Assembly (NCBI GenBank): GCA_003573635.1
Contig: QUTJ01031567.1
Coordinates: 1 to 12,868 of the forward strand
Length of the DNA stretch: 12,868 nucleotides
Direction: 5' to 3'
From: Goniomonas avonlea
Taxonomy: Eukaryota > Cryptophyceae > Goniomonadida > Goniomonadaceae
Shown: positions 1-8,166 of the stretch, in pieces
Position numbering within the stretch: position 1 is the stretch's first letter
Layout: each line of letters starts with the position of its first letter
Translations under genes and position numbers: made by a program
The notes under the pieces: model-generated
What the model saw: the letters and a program-made list of their open reading frames with translations, nothing else
Databases searched by the model: none
What the model was told of the DNA's origin: nothing

Positions 1-30
1 CAGTACACACACTGCAGTACACACACACTG
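1..30. repeat. Short CA-rich tandem duplication
   Basis: Two adjacent units begin CAGTACACACAC and end CTG. The second is longer by one CA pair. It is a short low-complexity duplication cut by the window edge, and no function is implied. Confidence 0.7.
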
Positions 31-67
31 TAATTCTGGCACCCTGAATAGGGTAACAGGGCTTTAC

Positions 68-71
<4 letters not shown>

Positions 72-152
<81 letters not shown>
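72..152. repeat. (TA)n microsatellite
   Basis: An uninterrupted run of about 40 TA dinucleotides, flanked by AT-rich sequence with a few further TATATA blocks to about position 172. Such tracts are self-complementary, can extrude cruciforms, and are often miscounted by sequencers, so the exact length should be treated as approximate. Confidence 0.97.
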
Positions 153-155
<3 letters not shown>

Positions 156-522
156 CTAGATATATACAATATAAAGTCAATAGCAAGAGTGTTTGAATGG
201 GTAAGGGGATTTCACACCATGTGCTCCACGGTGTGGATTAGATTTGGATAGGCTTAGTTGTATCAGAGATTACGATCATAAGCCAATCTATCCAAGACTA
301 ACCACTTGTGATAACGGTCCCGCACACCACAAAGCAATTACAGCCACATGGGAAACATGCAAGAACTGCAGGCTTCAGGGACATATCAAATTGTGCATTA
401 TCAACTGCGATGGACACATTGCCAAAAGCATGGAATCACAATGGCATCCTTTCAAGGACATGACCGGTTAAGGATAGAATCTGAGATAGATGAGTCGAGC
501 TTACGCAGCTCATAACTCGAAT
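153..522. other. Unassigned spacer with a weak 75-codon open frame
   Basis: No recognisable gene. A plus-strand frame is open from 244 to 471 but begins at a TTG rather than an ATG. Its product contains several Cys and His residues (CDNGPAHH, CKNCRLQGH, CIINCDGH) that loosely recall a zinc-binding arrangement but fit no family I can name. It lies just beyond the 3' end of the minus-strand retroelement relic, so it may be decayed element sequence. Low confidence that it is a gene. Confidence 0.3.
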
Positions 523-798
523 CTACACATCTCGAATTCTCCTAACTAGTGATTCACATGGCTCAACTTTGGGCCTAAGCTTGATACTCTTGTTTTGGCA
601 TGAATTCAGAGAAAAGATTTCGAATGTGATTGTCTCCATGCTGACGAAGTACATCCAGGGCACCGTGGGCATAGTGGGGCATCCCAGGACACCGATCCTC
701 GCGCGTGGCCACACCCGAAATTCTCGAAGGAATATGTTCTCGCTCGTCGACCCAAGCAACTTCGCTTCGAAATGCACACATGCTGGTGTCTCCTTCAC
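523..798 (-). pseudogene. RNase H tail and conserved C-terminal block of copy A
   Basis: A minus-strand 91-codon open frame follows the RNase H pieces in another frame. Residues 15-30 (LLGSTSENIFLREFRVW) fit the end of a DIRS-type RNase H, where a 'v.g..N..AD..SR' pattern is usual. Residues 49-62 (MYFVSMETITFEIF, 613-654) recur in copy C at 7179-7220 as MYIVTKDTITFEIF. The recurrence, with several conservative changes, indicates a real former coding block. Its function beyond the RNase H end is not recognised. Confidence 0.55.
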
Positions 799-882
799 AC
801 TTCGTCACGAACACTGCGAACAATGCATCCTCTCCCGGACACAGCTGACCGCTACCTGCAGTGTCCCGCTGCACCACCAACC

Positions 883-1110
883 CTGTGTGACAGTATTCGC
901 AACCCTGCTCAATGCAATGACATTTCACTCCTTTCTCGTGGTGTGTCGTGGAGCTCCTCGCAAGGCACAATATCAAAGGTGCCAATTCCCACACCCTGAT
1001 ATGTGATTCGTCTTTCCTCGTGTGATGCGCTTTCAGCTCGGGTGTGAAGTGAACGGAATAACTTTCTGAATCAAACCACCCCCGAGCCTGACACAAGTAC
1101 TGGGATCCCG
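883..1110 (-). pseudogene. RNase H domain of copy A, frameshifted
   Basis: Minus strand. A GIPVL start near 1100 is followed, after a deletion relative to copy B, by RGWFDSESYSVHFTPEL at about 1034-1085 and SHIRVWELAPLILCL near 965-1006. The same landmarks occur in copy B (GIPVLTSDASG, GGWF, HISVGEL). The SDAS segment that would hold the first catalytic Asp is largely missing here. This would have degraded RNA in RNA-DNA hybrids during reverse transcription. It is broken by frame changes on both sides. Confidence 0.66.
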
Positions 1111-1604
1111 GACCTGGTCCAGCCCCTCAACTTGTTGCATATATAAAAGTGCTCCTTGGCGGATCCATTCAAGTCCAATAGAAAATGGTTGGGGTGCCAA
1201 ATGCCCTTGTGGGCCACACGGACAAGTACATGTGGACCCTGTTCCAATTCTCCCTATACTGTGGACCCTTTTCTCCACAGCTTCTGGACTGGTATCACCT
1301 GCACCGCCGCGTCTCGCCCTTTGACTCAATGATAACTCTGGTGTTCTGCAATGGGATCTCCAATACTCCTGCGCCAGTCCGTACCTGTGTCGTTTTGCTC
1401 AAGCTCCTCGAAGGGGTAGAGTGTTTGAATGAAATCATACACATGAGCTCGCCCCTCTCGTGTGTAGGCCGCCAATGAGTTCAAGTGCCCCACCACTTTT
1501 GTGAAACAATGCGTGTCGGCCCTCTGTTGGCCTTGGCTTCTTCCACAGTTCCCTCGCCTGTCGGAGCGTTCCCCAGAGCGTTATACAGGAATTGAGGCAA
1601 GGTC

Positions 1605-2110
1605 TTAAAATGGATTGATGACGACCCCTTTGAAAGACCGACTCAGGTCATAGTCTTCTCTGCCTTGGGCTGAAAGCTGACCCCTAGCCGCGTTAGCAAG
1701 CCGTTCAGATGCCTGGGGTAGACACATCTGATTTCCAAGTCTCCCAGGTCCCGTGGTTCCACAGTGCTGTAGTAATTGTCCATAATAACCACTAGATGGG
1801 CTAGGTGGTGCGATCGGTCCCTCGTCGGCCCAGCCTCGCGCACGCATCGCCGCCACCACTGTGGCTGCCTGCATTTGAATCCTCGGACCATCTGTGGAAC
1901 CGAACAACGTGTACATGTGATGCCAGCAGTAGCCAGCCCGCCGTGTCACGGTGTTCCCAGTACCAGGGGTTGCCAGCGACGAGCAGGCTCGTTGGTTTTG
2001 TACTGGATCGACGTTGGCGTAGTGATGGCAATCACATCTTCAACTTTGGCGTAGCGGACGGTCGCCGTGGGTGACATTGTTCAGCGTAGATCCTCGACAG
2101 TCGAACATGA
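1605..2110 (-). pseudogene. RT palm region of copy A, frameshifted
   Basis: This segment would have carried out polymerisation in the element's replication. One minus frame, open 1605-1949, carries YTLFGSTDGPRIQMQAATVV at 1863-1919 or nearby. A second frame, open 1643-1891, carries IMDNYYSTVEP and then LGVSFQPKAEKT. The switch between frames falls near 1800-1860, so at least one indel separates the two motif blocks. In the catalytic box the usual second Asp is Asn (MDN), which would be expected to impair activity. Just upstream, at 1991-2035, is an ITTPTSIQ...KTN block that recurs in copy D. RT identity rests on motif order and spacing. Confidence 0.68.
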
Positions 2111-2632
2111 TCCACCATTTCTGAGAGCCGTCCTGGCAAGCAGGCGATCTTTGGGCATGTAGTGCATTGGGGTAAGGAGCTCCGGCACGTAACTCAGTGG
2201 CCCTTCCCACTTGTGGGTCTTCACTGCGACCCGTTGGAACTCAGCTATGGCTGATCGCGGTGTGTCTTTGCCGCCCGTCATGATTGGTGTCTTCGCTTGC
2301 TGTTGACGGCCGTGAGGTTCAATTGTCAATCAACCTTGATTGGTTCACACGTGAAGTTGTAACGCCATCCCCGCCACATGTTGAATGTTAATTGACCCCT
2401 GGCACACCACTCCTTCCATTGGAGTTGCTGATGCCCGATTGCGGCATACACTCCTTTGACATAGGAGTGTTTGTTGACGCTGGACACCCTGCAACCACGA
2501 CACATATGTCTGCCCCTCTTGACGAAGAATCATGAGTATGTCGATGTCCTCGCCTACCGAAGTAGACCGGCGGAAGGACACTGCACACCAAGGGCAGATA
2601 GGTATGTCTGCTGCCATGGGGTGTGCTGGCAC
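2111..2632 (-). pseudogene. Upstream part of copy A, possible gag or RT N-terminus
   Basis: One minus frame is open at 2345-2632 and again at 2081-2329, separated by two stops. The first part has CPWCAV and other Cys residues plus EDIDILMILRQEGQTYVSWL. The second has KWEGPLSYVPELLTPMHYMP. Its position directly before the RT motifs suggests gag or the N-terminal RT region, but no diagnostic zinc knuckle is present. The opposite-strand frames here look like shadows. Functional assignment is weak. Confidence 0.35.
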
Positions 2633-2640
2633 CGGCTCGA

Positions 2641-3318
2641 AGGGGTGTCCTCCAGATCTTCGATGCCGGATGTCACAGCTCCTGCGCTGGGTTGGTTGTC
2701 TGGGGCAAGATGGGAAGAGGTCGAACTGCCTTCATCGCCGCCGCCCCCTCGCCCGCTGCCCTATTGCTGCGGTAGCGATCATCGTGACAGTGTCCACCGC
2801 CACCAGGCACGCCACGACAGCCACGCCTGCTACGCAGCGAAACTTCAAGGGCGGCGGAAAAGCACTCACGTCCGTGCTGGCGCTCTGTCTGTTATCGGTG
2901 CCACCCCGCTGCTTCAAGGATGTAGCTAGGTCAAAGTAGTGCCAGTAGACATCAACATCAACATCGGTCCTTGATGATGTTGCGCCCATGCCCGATCAAA
3001 ACCATCCACAACTTGCGAGCCGCTGTGCGCTCGAAGCTCCACACATCATCTGGGCAGCACTGCTGGCATGCCTGGTGGAAGTAATGTGCTTGGTCGCCGC
3101 GCGCATATACATTGGCGCGATCCTAGCAGGTGGCAACATTCTTGCATGCCACGTGTAATTGGCATGTTTCCCAGACATTCCGGTCCTCAACATCTAAGAG
3201 AGCGGCTGCAGAGGTAGCCCATGGACAAGGCAGAAAAATGTCCTGGGCGCCGCTGGTGTTGTGCAGACAAGACCCGGTTATTTCTTACTTTTGTACACTG
3301 TTTTTGCCTACTCCAGGG
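2641..3318. other. No recognisable gene between copies A and B
   Basis: Short open frames exist on both strands (for example 2732-2989 minus and 3130-3333 plus), but none shows a family motif or compositional sign of coding. Repetitive CATCAACATCAACATC occurs near 2948-2965. The stretch may be the degraded 5' part of copy A or unrelated spacer. Confidence 0.4.
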
Positions 3319-4640
3319 CTAGGAAGGGCATGATATGTGGCTGAAGGCTTGGTCGGATCGGGTCATTAGCACATTCATAGTGGATGACATTATCCTTGAA
3401 CTGGCAACATGGGCAGTTAGGGGGGCCATGAGCGCTGACCAATAGTGAAATAGAGTAGTGTCAACGTAACGAAGAGGCAAGTTGAGCAATGAGCAGCGTG
3501 AGCTGAAGCAGGTCTGCAGTACACAGAGCAGCAAGTAGAACAGAAATAACGAGCACAGTGAAGGTTGAAAATCACGTGACAACCGTTGCCCGTGCAGACT
3601 ATTGGCGAAGATGTGCTCGTTTTGCATCGTCCCTGCCACCAACATCAGTGTAGCGGCCTCAACCACACTTCCAAAGGGAGGTGAATTGGAGGGAACAGGG
3701 TGGCGGGAGGCACGTCAGAGTTGAAGACCTCAAACCAGGCATGGGCAGGTCGAGAGGACCTGCGTATTGTCCAAACACAAAAGAATCTGATCGTCACCTC
3801 CTCTGGTCCTGGTATGAGGTATGGCCCGACGCGGTTCAGCAATAAAAACATGTCATAGAGCTCCCCAACCGAGATGTGAGGTAGTCGCTCTTGCAAGCAG
3901 GTGTGTGAGTGCACTGCATACACTTTGGAATTGAACCATCCGCCTAAGCCGAGGCCTGAAGCATCCGAAGTGAGCACAGGGATGCCGGTAGTGGTCCAAC
4001 CGCGTAGTTTGTGGTTCGGTGAGCCCAGATTCCTTTGACGGGTCTGTTCAAGCGTTGTTAGTGACGGAGTGCTCGATCCACCATGCAATGTCATTGCGTG
4101 CTTGGTTGGTGAGCAGGACGAAGTTGTCTGAGCGCCAAGTGTGTGCGCTAGAGATGACGTCGATGCCACGTGACTTGCGATGCCCTGCTCAATCGCTTGG
4201 ACGAAACACGAACGGATCATCCAGTTTGCCGTCCAGAGCAAACAGAACGCCGGCGGTATCGAGCTTTGTGCGTAACAGGATGCCAGGGTAGAGCGTGTGG
4301 ATGAAAGAGTACACGTTCGACTTGGCGTTGCGTGCATAGGTAGCCATGTTTGAGCTTCCCAGCCACACATGCACGTTGAATCGTGCATGGACCCAGCCGT
4401 CATTGGCGTCGGCCGTGGCGATCAACTCCGTGGTGAGCGGGTCGGGGCAGCATTCCGCAAGCGAATTGCTGTTGACTGTGAAGAGATCCGATGGTGGCGA
4501 TGTGAGCACTGGTTCCCTCCAGAAATTGTATGGCGCACCATATTTGATGGTGTGCCAGACGGTAGAGGGAGCGCCACATACATGCCATTCATTCCAGAAG
4601 AGTTGTGGGTCACCAAGCTGCGCGTAGATACCGTCGGCAT
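3319..4640 (-). mobile_element. Decayed retroelement copy B, related to copy A
   Basis: Minus strand, from N to C: a stretch with FWNEWHVCGAP and WHTIKYGAPYNFWREP (about 4510-4610) that resembles the start of an RT region; the linker NVYSFIHTLYP at 4285-4317, matching HVYDFIQTLYP in copy A; ARNDIAWW near 4085-4105, a pattern common just before DIRS-type RNase H; then RNase H with VLTSDASGLGLGGWF at 3934-3978, HISVGEL at 3858-3878 and LDNTQV near 3757-3774. The tail GTMQNEHIFANSLHG lies around 3590-3640. Stops and at least two frame changes separate these blocks, and the RT palm motifs seen in copy A are not evident. It is a relic of the same family, probably an older or differently deleted insertion. 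Confidence 0.7.
3645..4100 (-). pseudogene. RNase H domain of copy B
   Basis: The best preserved RNase H in the window. The first catalytic Asp sits in TSDASG, the Glu in HISVGELYDMF, and the third acidic residue in DNTQV. The third lies in a different frame from the first two, because a frame change falls between VTIRFFC and the DNT block (about 3765-3790). Spacing between the D, E and D blocks is about that of DIRS-type RNase H, where 'TDAS', 'EL' and 'DNT' are standard. The 252-codon open frame is wider than the domain, and its N-terminal half reads a shifted frame. Confidence 0.68.
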
Positions 4641-4672
4641 TGTCTTGAATGCGTCGGCATTGTCTTGAATGC
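4633..4672. repeat. Perfect 20-bp tandem duplication
   Basis: The 20-base unit GTCGGCATTGTCTTGAATGC occurs twice with no spacer. It lies at the upstream edge of the readable part of copy B. Twenty bases is not a multiple of three, so it would add a frame break to any coding sequence here. Confidence 0.95.
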
Positions 4673-5204
4673 CGGTGATCGCCGTTCAGCTAGAGAGTTT
4701 GATAAGCTCGACTGGAGACAGAGGCTGAGGTGGGGCCTGAGGCTCAGGTGGCACAGCTTGAGACCACACAACGTCACACCTCGTAGGTGTGGACCATGAC
4801 AACCTTGGTGTCAAACTTCTCCAAACAATGAAAAGAAATGGCACAGTATTGTGAGGGCCTTGGTGATGTGGGCGAGCAGGGTGCGGATCAAGTCCTCCTC
4901 GTCGGCGGCACGTGATTCAATGAGCCTCGTGACGATGGGGGCCAACATCATTCCAGTATTGGGTCAAGTTCGGCTCCCTACTGCTTCGCTTGGTGTGGTC
5001 AGAGTGCACGACTTGCAAAGAGCGGAAATTGGGCAAAAGACTGATGCCAAGAAATTCCTTCGGGTAATTCTGCGAGCAAAAATCGTCGCTGGGGGTAATT
5101 CAGATTTATTTGAATATCGCAAGGACAAACCCAGGGACCTACGTCAAGAAAGACAAAAACACCCAAAGGTGAACGGACACTGCCTGGAGTCAGGTAAGGG
5201 AAGG
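4673..5204. other. Unassigned region, possible upstream remnant of copy B
   Basis: No gene recognised. On the minus strand a 50-residue stretch bounded by stops (4811-4963) reads as a plausible amphipathic helix (RLIESRAADEEDLIRTLLAH), as might be found in a gag-like protein, and it lies where copy B's upstream region would be. On the plus strand a 137-codon frame (4851-5264) ends in charged and then Pro/Gly-rich sequence derived from the hairpins. Neither has a known motif. Confidence 0.3.
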
Positions 5205-5289
5205 CGATGGGGGGATCACCCGACCCCCATCGCCCCCCCCCTCCCTAGGGGAGGGGGGGGATAAAGCTGAACTAACCCCATTTAGGGGT
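5205..5289. repeat. Three consecutive G/C-run inverted repeats
   Basis: Hairpin 1: CGATGGGGG at 5205-5213 pairs with CCCCCATCG at 5224-5232 around an 11-nt loop. Hairpin 2, directly abutting: a C9-T-CCC arm (5233-5245) pairs with GGGG-A-G8 (5248-5260) around TA, nearly perfect. Hairpin 3: ACCCC at 5275-5279 pairs with GGGGT at 5285-5289. They could act as transcription pause or polyadenylation-associated structures, or be ends of a small foldback element. No coding role. Confidence 0.8.
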
Positions 5290-5589
5290 GATAGTGGTGG
5301 CGACCCGAAGGTGCGCCGGGGGACGAGTCCAGTGGGCTCGAGGAAGAGTATGAGAGAGGAGACCTGTCCCGGGATGAGCACGGGGACTCATCAGGGGAAG
5401 GTTGACCTCGGGGTGGGGAGTAGTGTGCACCAAGGATGGTCCGTGAGAGAGATCTCAGTGAACTGTTCCAATAAAAGGGTTGATGTGAATCTGTTGATCA
5501 CAAATTGGGGAAGTGTAGAAGGAAAGCAATGAACTGATGAAGACATGGCAACAAAGGCGATGCCTTGCGTAGAGTGATGAACGGTTAGT
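5290..5589. other. No recognisable gene; purine-rich spacer
   Basis: The 300 bases between the hairpins and the LINE relic contain short open frames on both strands but no motif. It may be the 3' part of the minus-strand LINE. A partial hammerhead-like half-core on the minus strand was examined and rejected. Confidence 0.4.
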
Positions 5590-6290
5590 CATTCCGTAGA
5601 CTCCTCGGTTGTTCCTCCTTCGATTATTTTGGCCCGCTCTGCTGCCCGCCCGCCCCCTTGGGCCATGGTGTTCGATCTCCACCCCTTCGGGTTGTCTGAG
5701 GACGGTTCTGGACTGCTCGATTGGTATCCTGGTATCCTAACCCTTGGCCCTTGTTGTGTGTCCAGCTGTAGGAGGCTGTGTCCAGGTTGAAGCTGCCCTC
5801 TGTGTACATCATGTAGGAGTTGCAGATCGGGAAGAGTTCCCTGGCCTTTTTGTTGGATGGTGCTACAAGCAGGATGTCGTCCACGTACACCAGGTGTTAC
5901 ACTTCCATCTTTCATTTCACTTATCGAGGGGTTTGGCTCCCCTCGATATCGAGGGGTTTGGCTCCCCTCGATACCCTCGATAGACTGTAACCCATGCCTT
6001 CCCTGGTGCTCTCCAACGCCTCTAGCATGGGCTGCATGTAGAAGAGCCAGAGGATCATTGACATGGCTTCCCCCTGGTGCACCCCCCGTTCTATGGGAAC
6101 CACATCCGTGAAGCCATAACAAGGTTGATCCACGCCTGTACGGCCAGGGAGAAGGTGTAGATGGAGTGTGCCGAGATGGAGCAGTGGGCGTGCAACCAGA
6201 ATATCCAAGACTACTGGGTGATCGAACTATGCGATTTGCGGGAAGGCAGGTGGAACTGTCTGAGCCAGTTGACCCCGGATCAATCAAGGT
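5590..6290 (-). mobile_element. Decayed LINE-type reverse transcriptase
   Basis: Minus strand. The frame open at 5921-6208 holds RGVHQGEAMSMILWLFYMQP (GVHQG at about 6071-6085), matching the non-LTR RT motif 'GVPQGxxLSPxLF' followed by a helix ending PMLEAL. The same frame reopens at 5890 with YVDDILLVAPS (5861-5887), the catalytic YxDD box. Between them are tandem hairpins and stops at the end of the hairpin block and just before the YVDD box. Both catalytic Asp residues of the box are retained, but the gene is not translatable as one unit. Upstream RT motifs are weak, and no endonuclease domain was recognised. Relic of a non-LTR retrotransposon; the clade cannot be named. Confidence 0.78.
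5922..5982. repeat. Tandem hairpin repeat inside the LINE RT
   Basis: A 10-bp stem TATCGAGGGG / CCCCTCGATA with a 7-nt loop TTTGGCT occurs at 5922-5948 and again at 5947-5973, sharing the TA, so the period is 25 bp. A partial third arm, CCCTCGATA, follows at 5974-5982. The block lies between two RT motifs that are normally separated by a short loop, so it looks like an insertion or expansion in the RT coding sequence. Confidence 0.92.
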
Positions 6291-7098
6291 GATCCAGGAC
6301 CCTACGATCCTACTGCTCCGGCGTGATCAGGACCACCTCAGGAACCATACAAGGCAGTCCCCTTTGGTGTCCTCCATGACATCAAAAAGGCATCATTGGT
6401 GGCTGCAGAGCCTGTGGCTGCAAGTTGGCAGGCAAACAGGGAGTGATGTGTGTGGTCTGTGGTATCACACAGTGCTGGTCGTGGGTGCTGTGGCATGTGG
6501 GTGAAGGACATCAGCATCTGACACGGAGACGGAAGTTGAAACCAAGGAGGTTCACGAAACGAGCCTGACCACATCCGCGCTGGCATCACCACCACCGCAG
6601 AGAGGTCAAGGGTGTCCACCTAGTCGCTCTTGTGGGAACTCAGCGTACCGGGCCAGTGCATGAACATGTCGAAGTCCTCTAGGCACTTGGTCCATTCGGT
6701 GAAGGCCGTGCTGTGTGGCGCCGCGATTTGCCTGGTGCTGATGATGGGCCGGCACACAGAGGAGCTGGTTGAGGGCTGCAGAGGAGCTCATCGAGGACTG
6801 AATTGAAGTGGAAGCCTGTTGCATTGTTCTTGGTCGGGTAGCTGTCAGTCCCGATGTAGGGCTTGCTGTAGAAGCTACTGAACACCACAGACTTGTCTAA
6901 GCTGGAGCTTTTGTTGAATGACACAATGTAGCCTGGCCAATGGACCAAGGACACTGCCCTGTGTCGGCCTGCGCACACCACCACTGCAAGGATGAAGCAT
7001 CTCACCCAGGGGCCTGGCATGGTGGAGTAGTATCCCACGTAGTGAATGAATGTGCCCCTGGGAACGGCATGCTTCTCCTTATTGTGTTTCACACTGTG
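6291..7098 (-). other. Possible upstream part of the LINE or tail of copy C
   Basis: A 137-codon minus frame (6679-7092) contains YIVSFNKSSSLDKSVVF, SKPYIGTDSYPTKNNATGF and VLDELL. This reads like real protein rather than random sequence, but I do not recognise the family. A further minus frame (6338-6619) follows in another register. The stretch sits between copy C and the LINE RT on the same strand, so it could belong to either. There is no motif strong enough to decide. Confidence 0.4.
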
Positions 7099-7410
7099 CT
7101 AGTGTACGAACACTGGCTCAAGGCGCGGGTTTTGCCTCCGAAATAATGTGCCCAAATCTCGCGCCATAGGTGGATTGTGAAGATCTCGAACGTGATTGTG
7201 TCCTTGGTCACAATGTACATTCGTGACAGGATGTGTGTGCGCAGGGGCCGGTGGGCATGGTAGGGCATATGTCAGCGGGTTGGCCCCCCACTGGCATGGC
7301 CAACACCTGACGTATGTCACACACCTGAATGGACTCTTGGTCGCAGCTTTGCTAGTCTGTGACCACAGACCTATTTTTTGCCTCTCGAAGCCCGATTGAA
7401 GCTGGCGTGC
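7099..7410 (-). mobile_element. Retroelement copy C fragment (RNase H tail)
   Basis: On the minus strand, MYIVTKDTITFEIF at 7179-7220 matches MYFVSMETITFEIF in copy A (613-654). Similarity continues at nucleotide level in the flank: GTGGGCATAGTGGGGCAT near 669-686 in copy A against GGTGGGCATGGTAGGGCAT near 7250-7268. No RT or catalytic RNase H block was found upstream in this copy. The 113-codon minus frame covering the region reads a shifted frame. A third, truncated member of the A/B family. Confidence 0.6.
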
Positions 7411-7811
7411 ACCGCGTACCTCATTGATTGTGTTGTTCACTCCCGATGTTTGTCATGCAATGTATTCTCGTTTGACTTATATCCCATCGTCTGTGCTCGA
7501 TCTCGCTATTGTGTTGTGTATGAGGGGGGATCACTTACCATTAGGATAACGTGGGTTAGTGGGGATCATTATCTCCCAAAGGATTAGAGTTGGATAACTC
7601 GCTTAGAATCGCGATTAGCAATGAGAGTAAGCTATCTATCAGGAGGAACACTCTCGATCGTAGTTACAATATGGCTGAGCTATGCTCCTGGATGAAATTA
7701 CTCATAATTGTTGTCCACGATAGACCCTAAGCGATCCGATCCTTGTCTTGCCTCTTGGAGTATGTGGTGTGAAGTCCCCTGACCCATTCCAACACCAGAG
7801 CTATTGATGAT

Positions 7812-7850
7812 ATAGATAGATAAATAGATAGTTAAGATCGAGAGAGAGAC
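7812..7850. repeat. GATA microsatellite followed by a GA run
   Basis: TAGATAGATAAATAGATAG (about 7812-7832) is an imperfect GATA tract. A short GAGAGAGAGA run follows after a few bases. Simple-sequence repeat only. Confidence 0.85.
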
Positions 7851-7908
7851 AAGATCTCTATAAAAAGAAGAGGGATTGATTGATACTTAGATGGATATCA
7901 TGTCTGGT

Positions 7909-7975
7909 CCAGGAGTTTTATCTGCTGCCTCCTTGCTTCCAGGTATCAGGAGTTTGATCTGCCGCTTGCTCTCTT
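7909..7975. repeat. Imperfect tandem duplication of about 33 bp
   Basis: CCAGGAGTTTTATCTGCTGC and ATCAGGAGTTTGATCTGCCG lie about 33 bases apart and differ at a few positions, with similar CT-rich continuations. It is a diverged local duplication in the spacer before the formin exons. Confidence 0.6.
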
Positions 7976-8166
7976 GGCTGTGTGCCGCCCGCATGCTGTG
8001 ACCAGTGAACCCAAGCTGCGAGCTGTTTTTGCGCCAAGTTGCGCTCTCTTTCAAGTTGGAACGAACATGTCGGTTACAAAGTCAACGTCGACTTATCGAG
8101 ACAAACCGAGAGTCAACTGGTGTCGGTTGAGGTGTGGGAACTCGTGTTGTGACACTCTGGGCACAG

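Larger units (their letters stand above)
523..2640 (-). mobile_element. Decayed retroelement copy A, RT plus RNase H, DIRS-like
   Basis: Read on the minus strand, conserved pieces occur in the order expected for a retroelement pol. Near 2100 is an RT N-terminal stretch ending VEDLR. At 1878-1916 is a block with LFGSTDGPRI that resembles the RT 'FG..xxP' region. At 1769-1786 is IMDNYY in the position of the catalytic YxDD box. At 1646-1687 is LGVSFQPKAEKT, typical of the strand after that box. At 1413-1445 is the linker HVYDFIQTLYP. RNase H pieces lie at about 980-1110 and a conserved tail at 523-798. The blocks lie in different frames with stops between them, so no intact protein exists. The RNase H style (GGWF ... 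SHIRVWEL) is closer to DIRS-like elements than to Ty3-like ones. No tyrosine recombinase, integrase or terminal repeat was identified, so the class is an inference. Confidence 0.72.
7411..8166. other. AT-richer spacer upstream of the formin exons
   Basis: No gene recognised. It contains a GATA-type microsatellite, a GA run and an imperfect duplication (listed separately). CTATAAAAAG near 7858 resembles a TATA box, but nothing else supports a promoter, and the gene downstream starts in mid-domain. I searched here for the N-terminal part of the FH2 domain (a Trp-containing lasso segment) and found no convincing exon. A plus frame at 7974-8336 overlaps the first formin exon in a different register and is probably a shadow. 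Confidence 0.45.

Noticed and set aside
575-1096. 173-codon minus frame taken as one intact protein.
   Set aside because: Only its N-terminal part reads the RNase H frame. Later residues are a shifted reading of the element, whose true tail lies in another frame (523-798).
3337-3420. Possible tyrosine-recombinase-like helix downstream of copy B RNase H on the minus strand (TLFHYWSALMAPLTAHV region).
   Set aside because: It only loosely resembles the N-terminal helices of recombinases, and none of the catalytic Arg-His-Arg-Tyr pattern is visible.
5362-5400. Hammerhead-ribozyme-like half-core on the minus strand: CTGATGA followed by a GTCCC/GGGAC stem.
   Set aside because: The GAAA that must follow stem II is absent (the bases there read AGGT), and no matching stem I or III was seen. 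At most a decayed remnant, and more likely chance.
7855-7870. CTATAAAAAG as a formin TATA box.
   Set aside because: The recognised exons start in mid-domain with no ATG, so the gene's real start is unknown and a promoter here cannot be supported.
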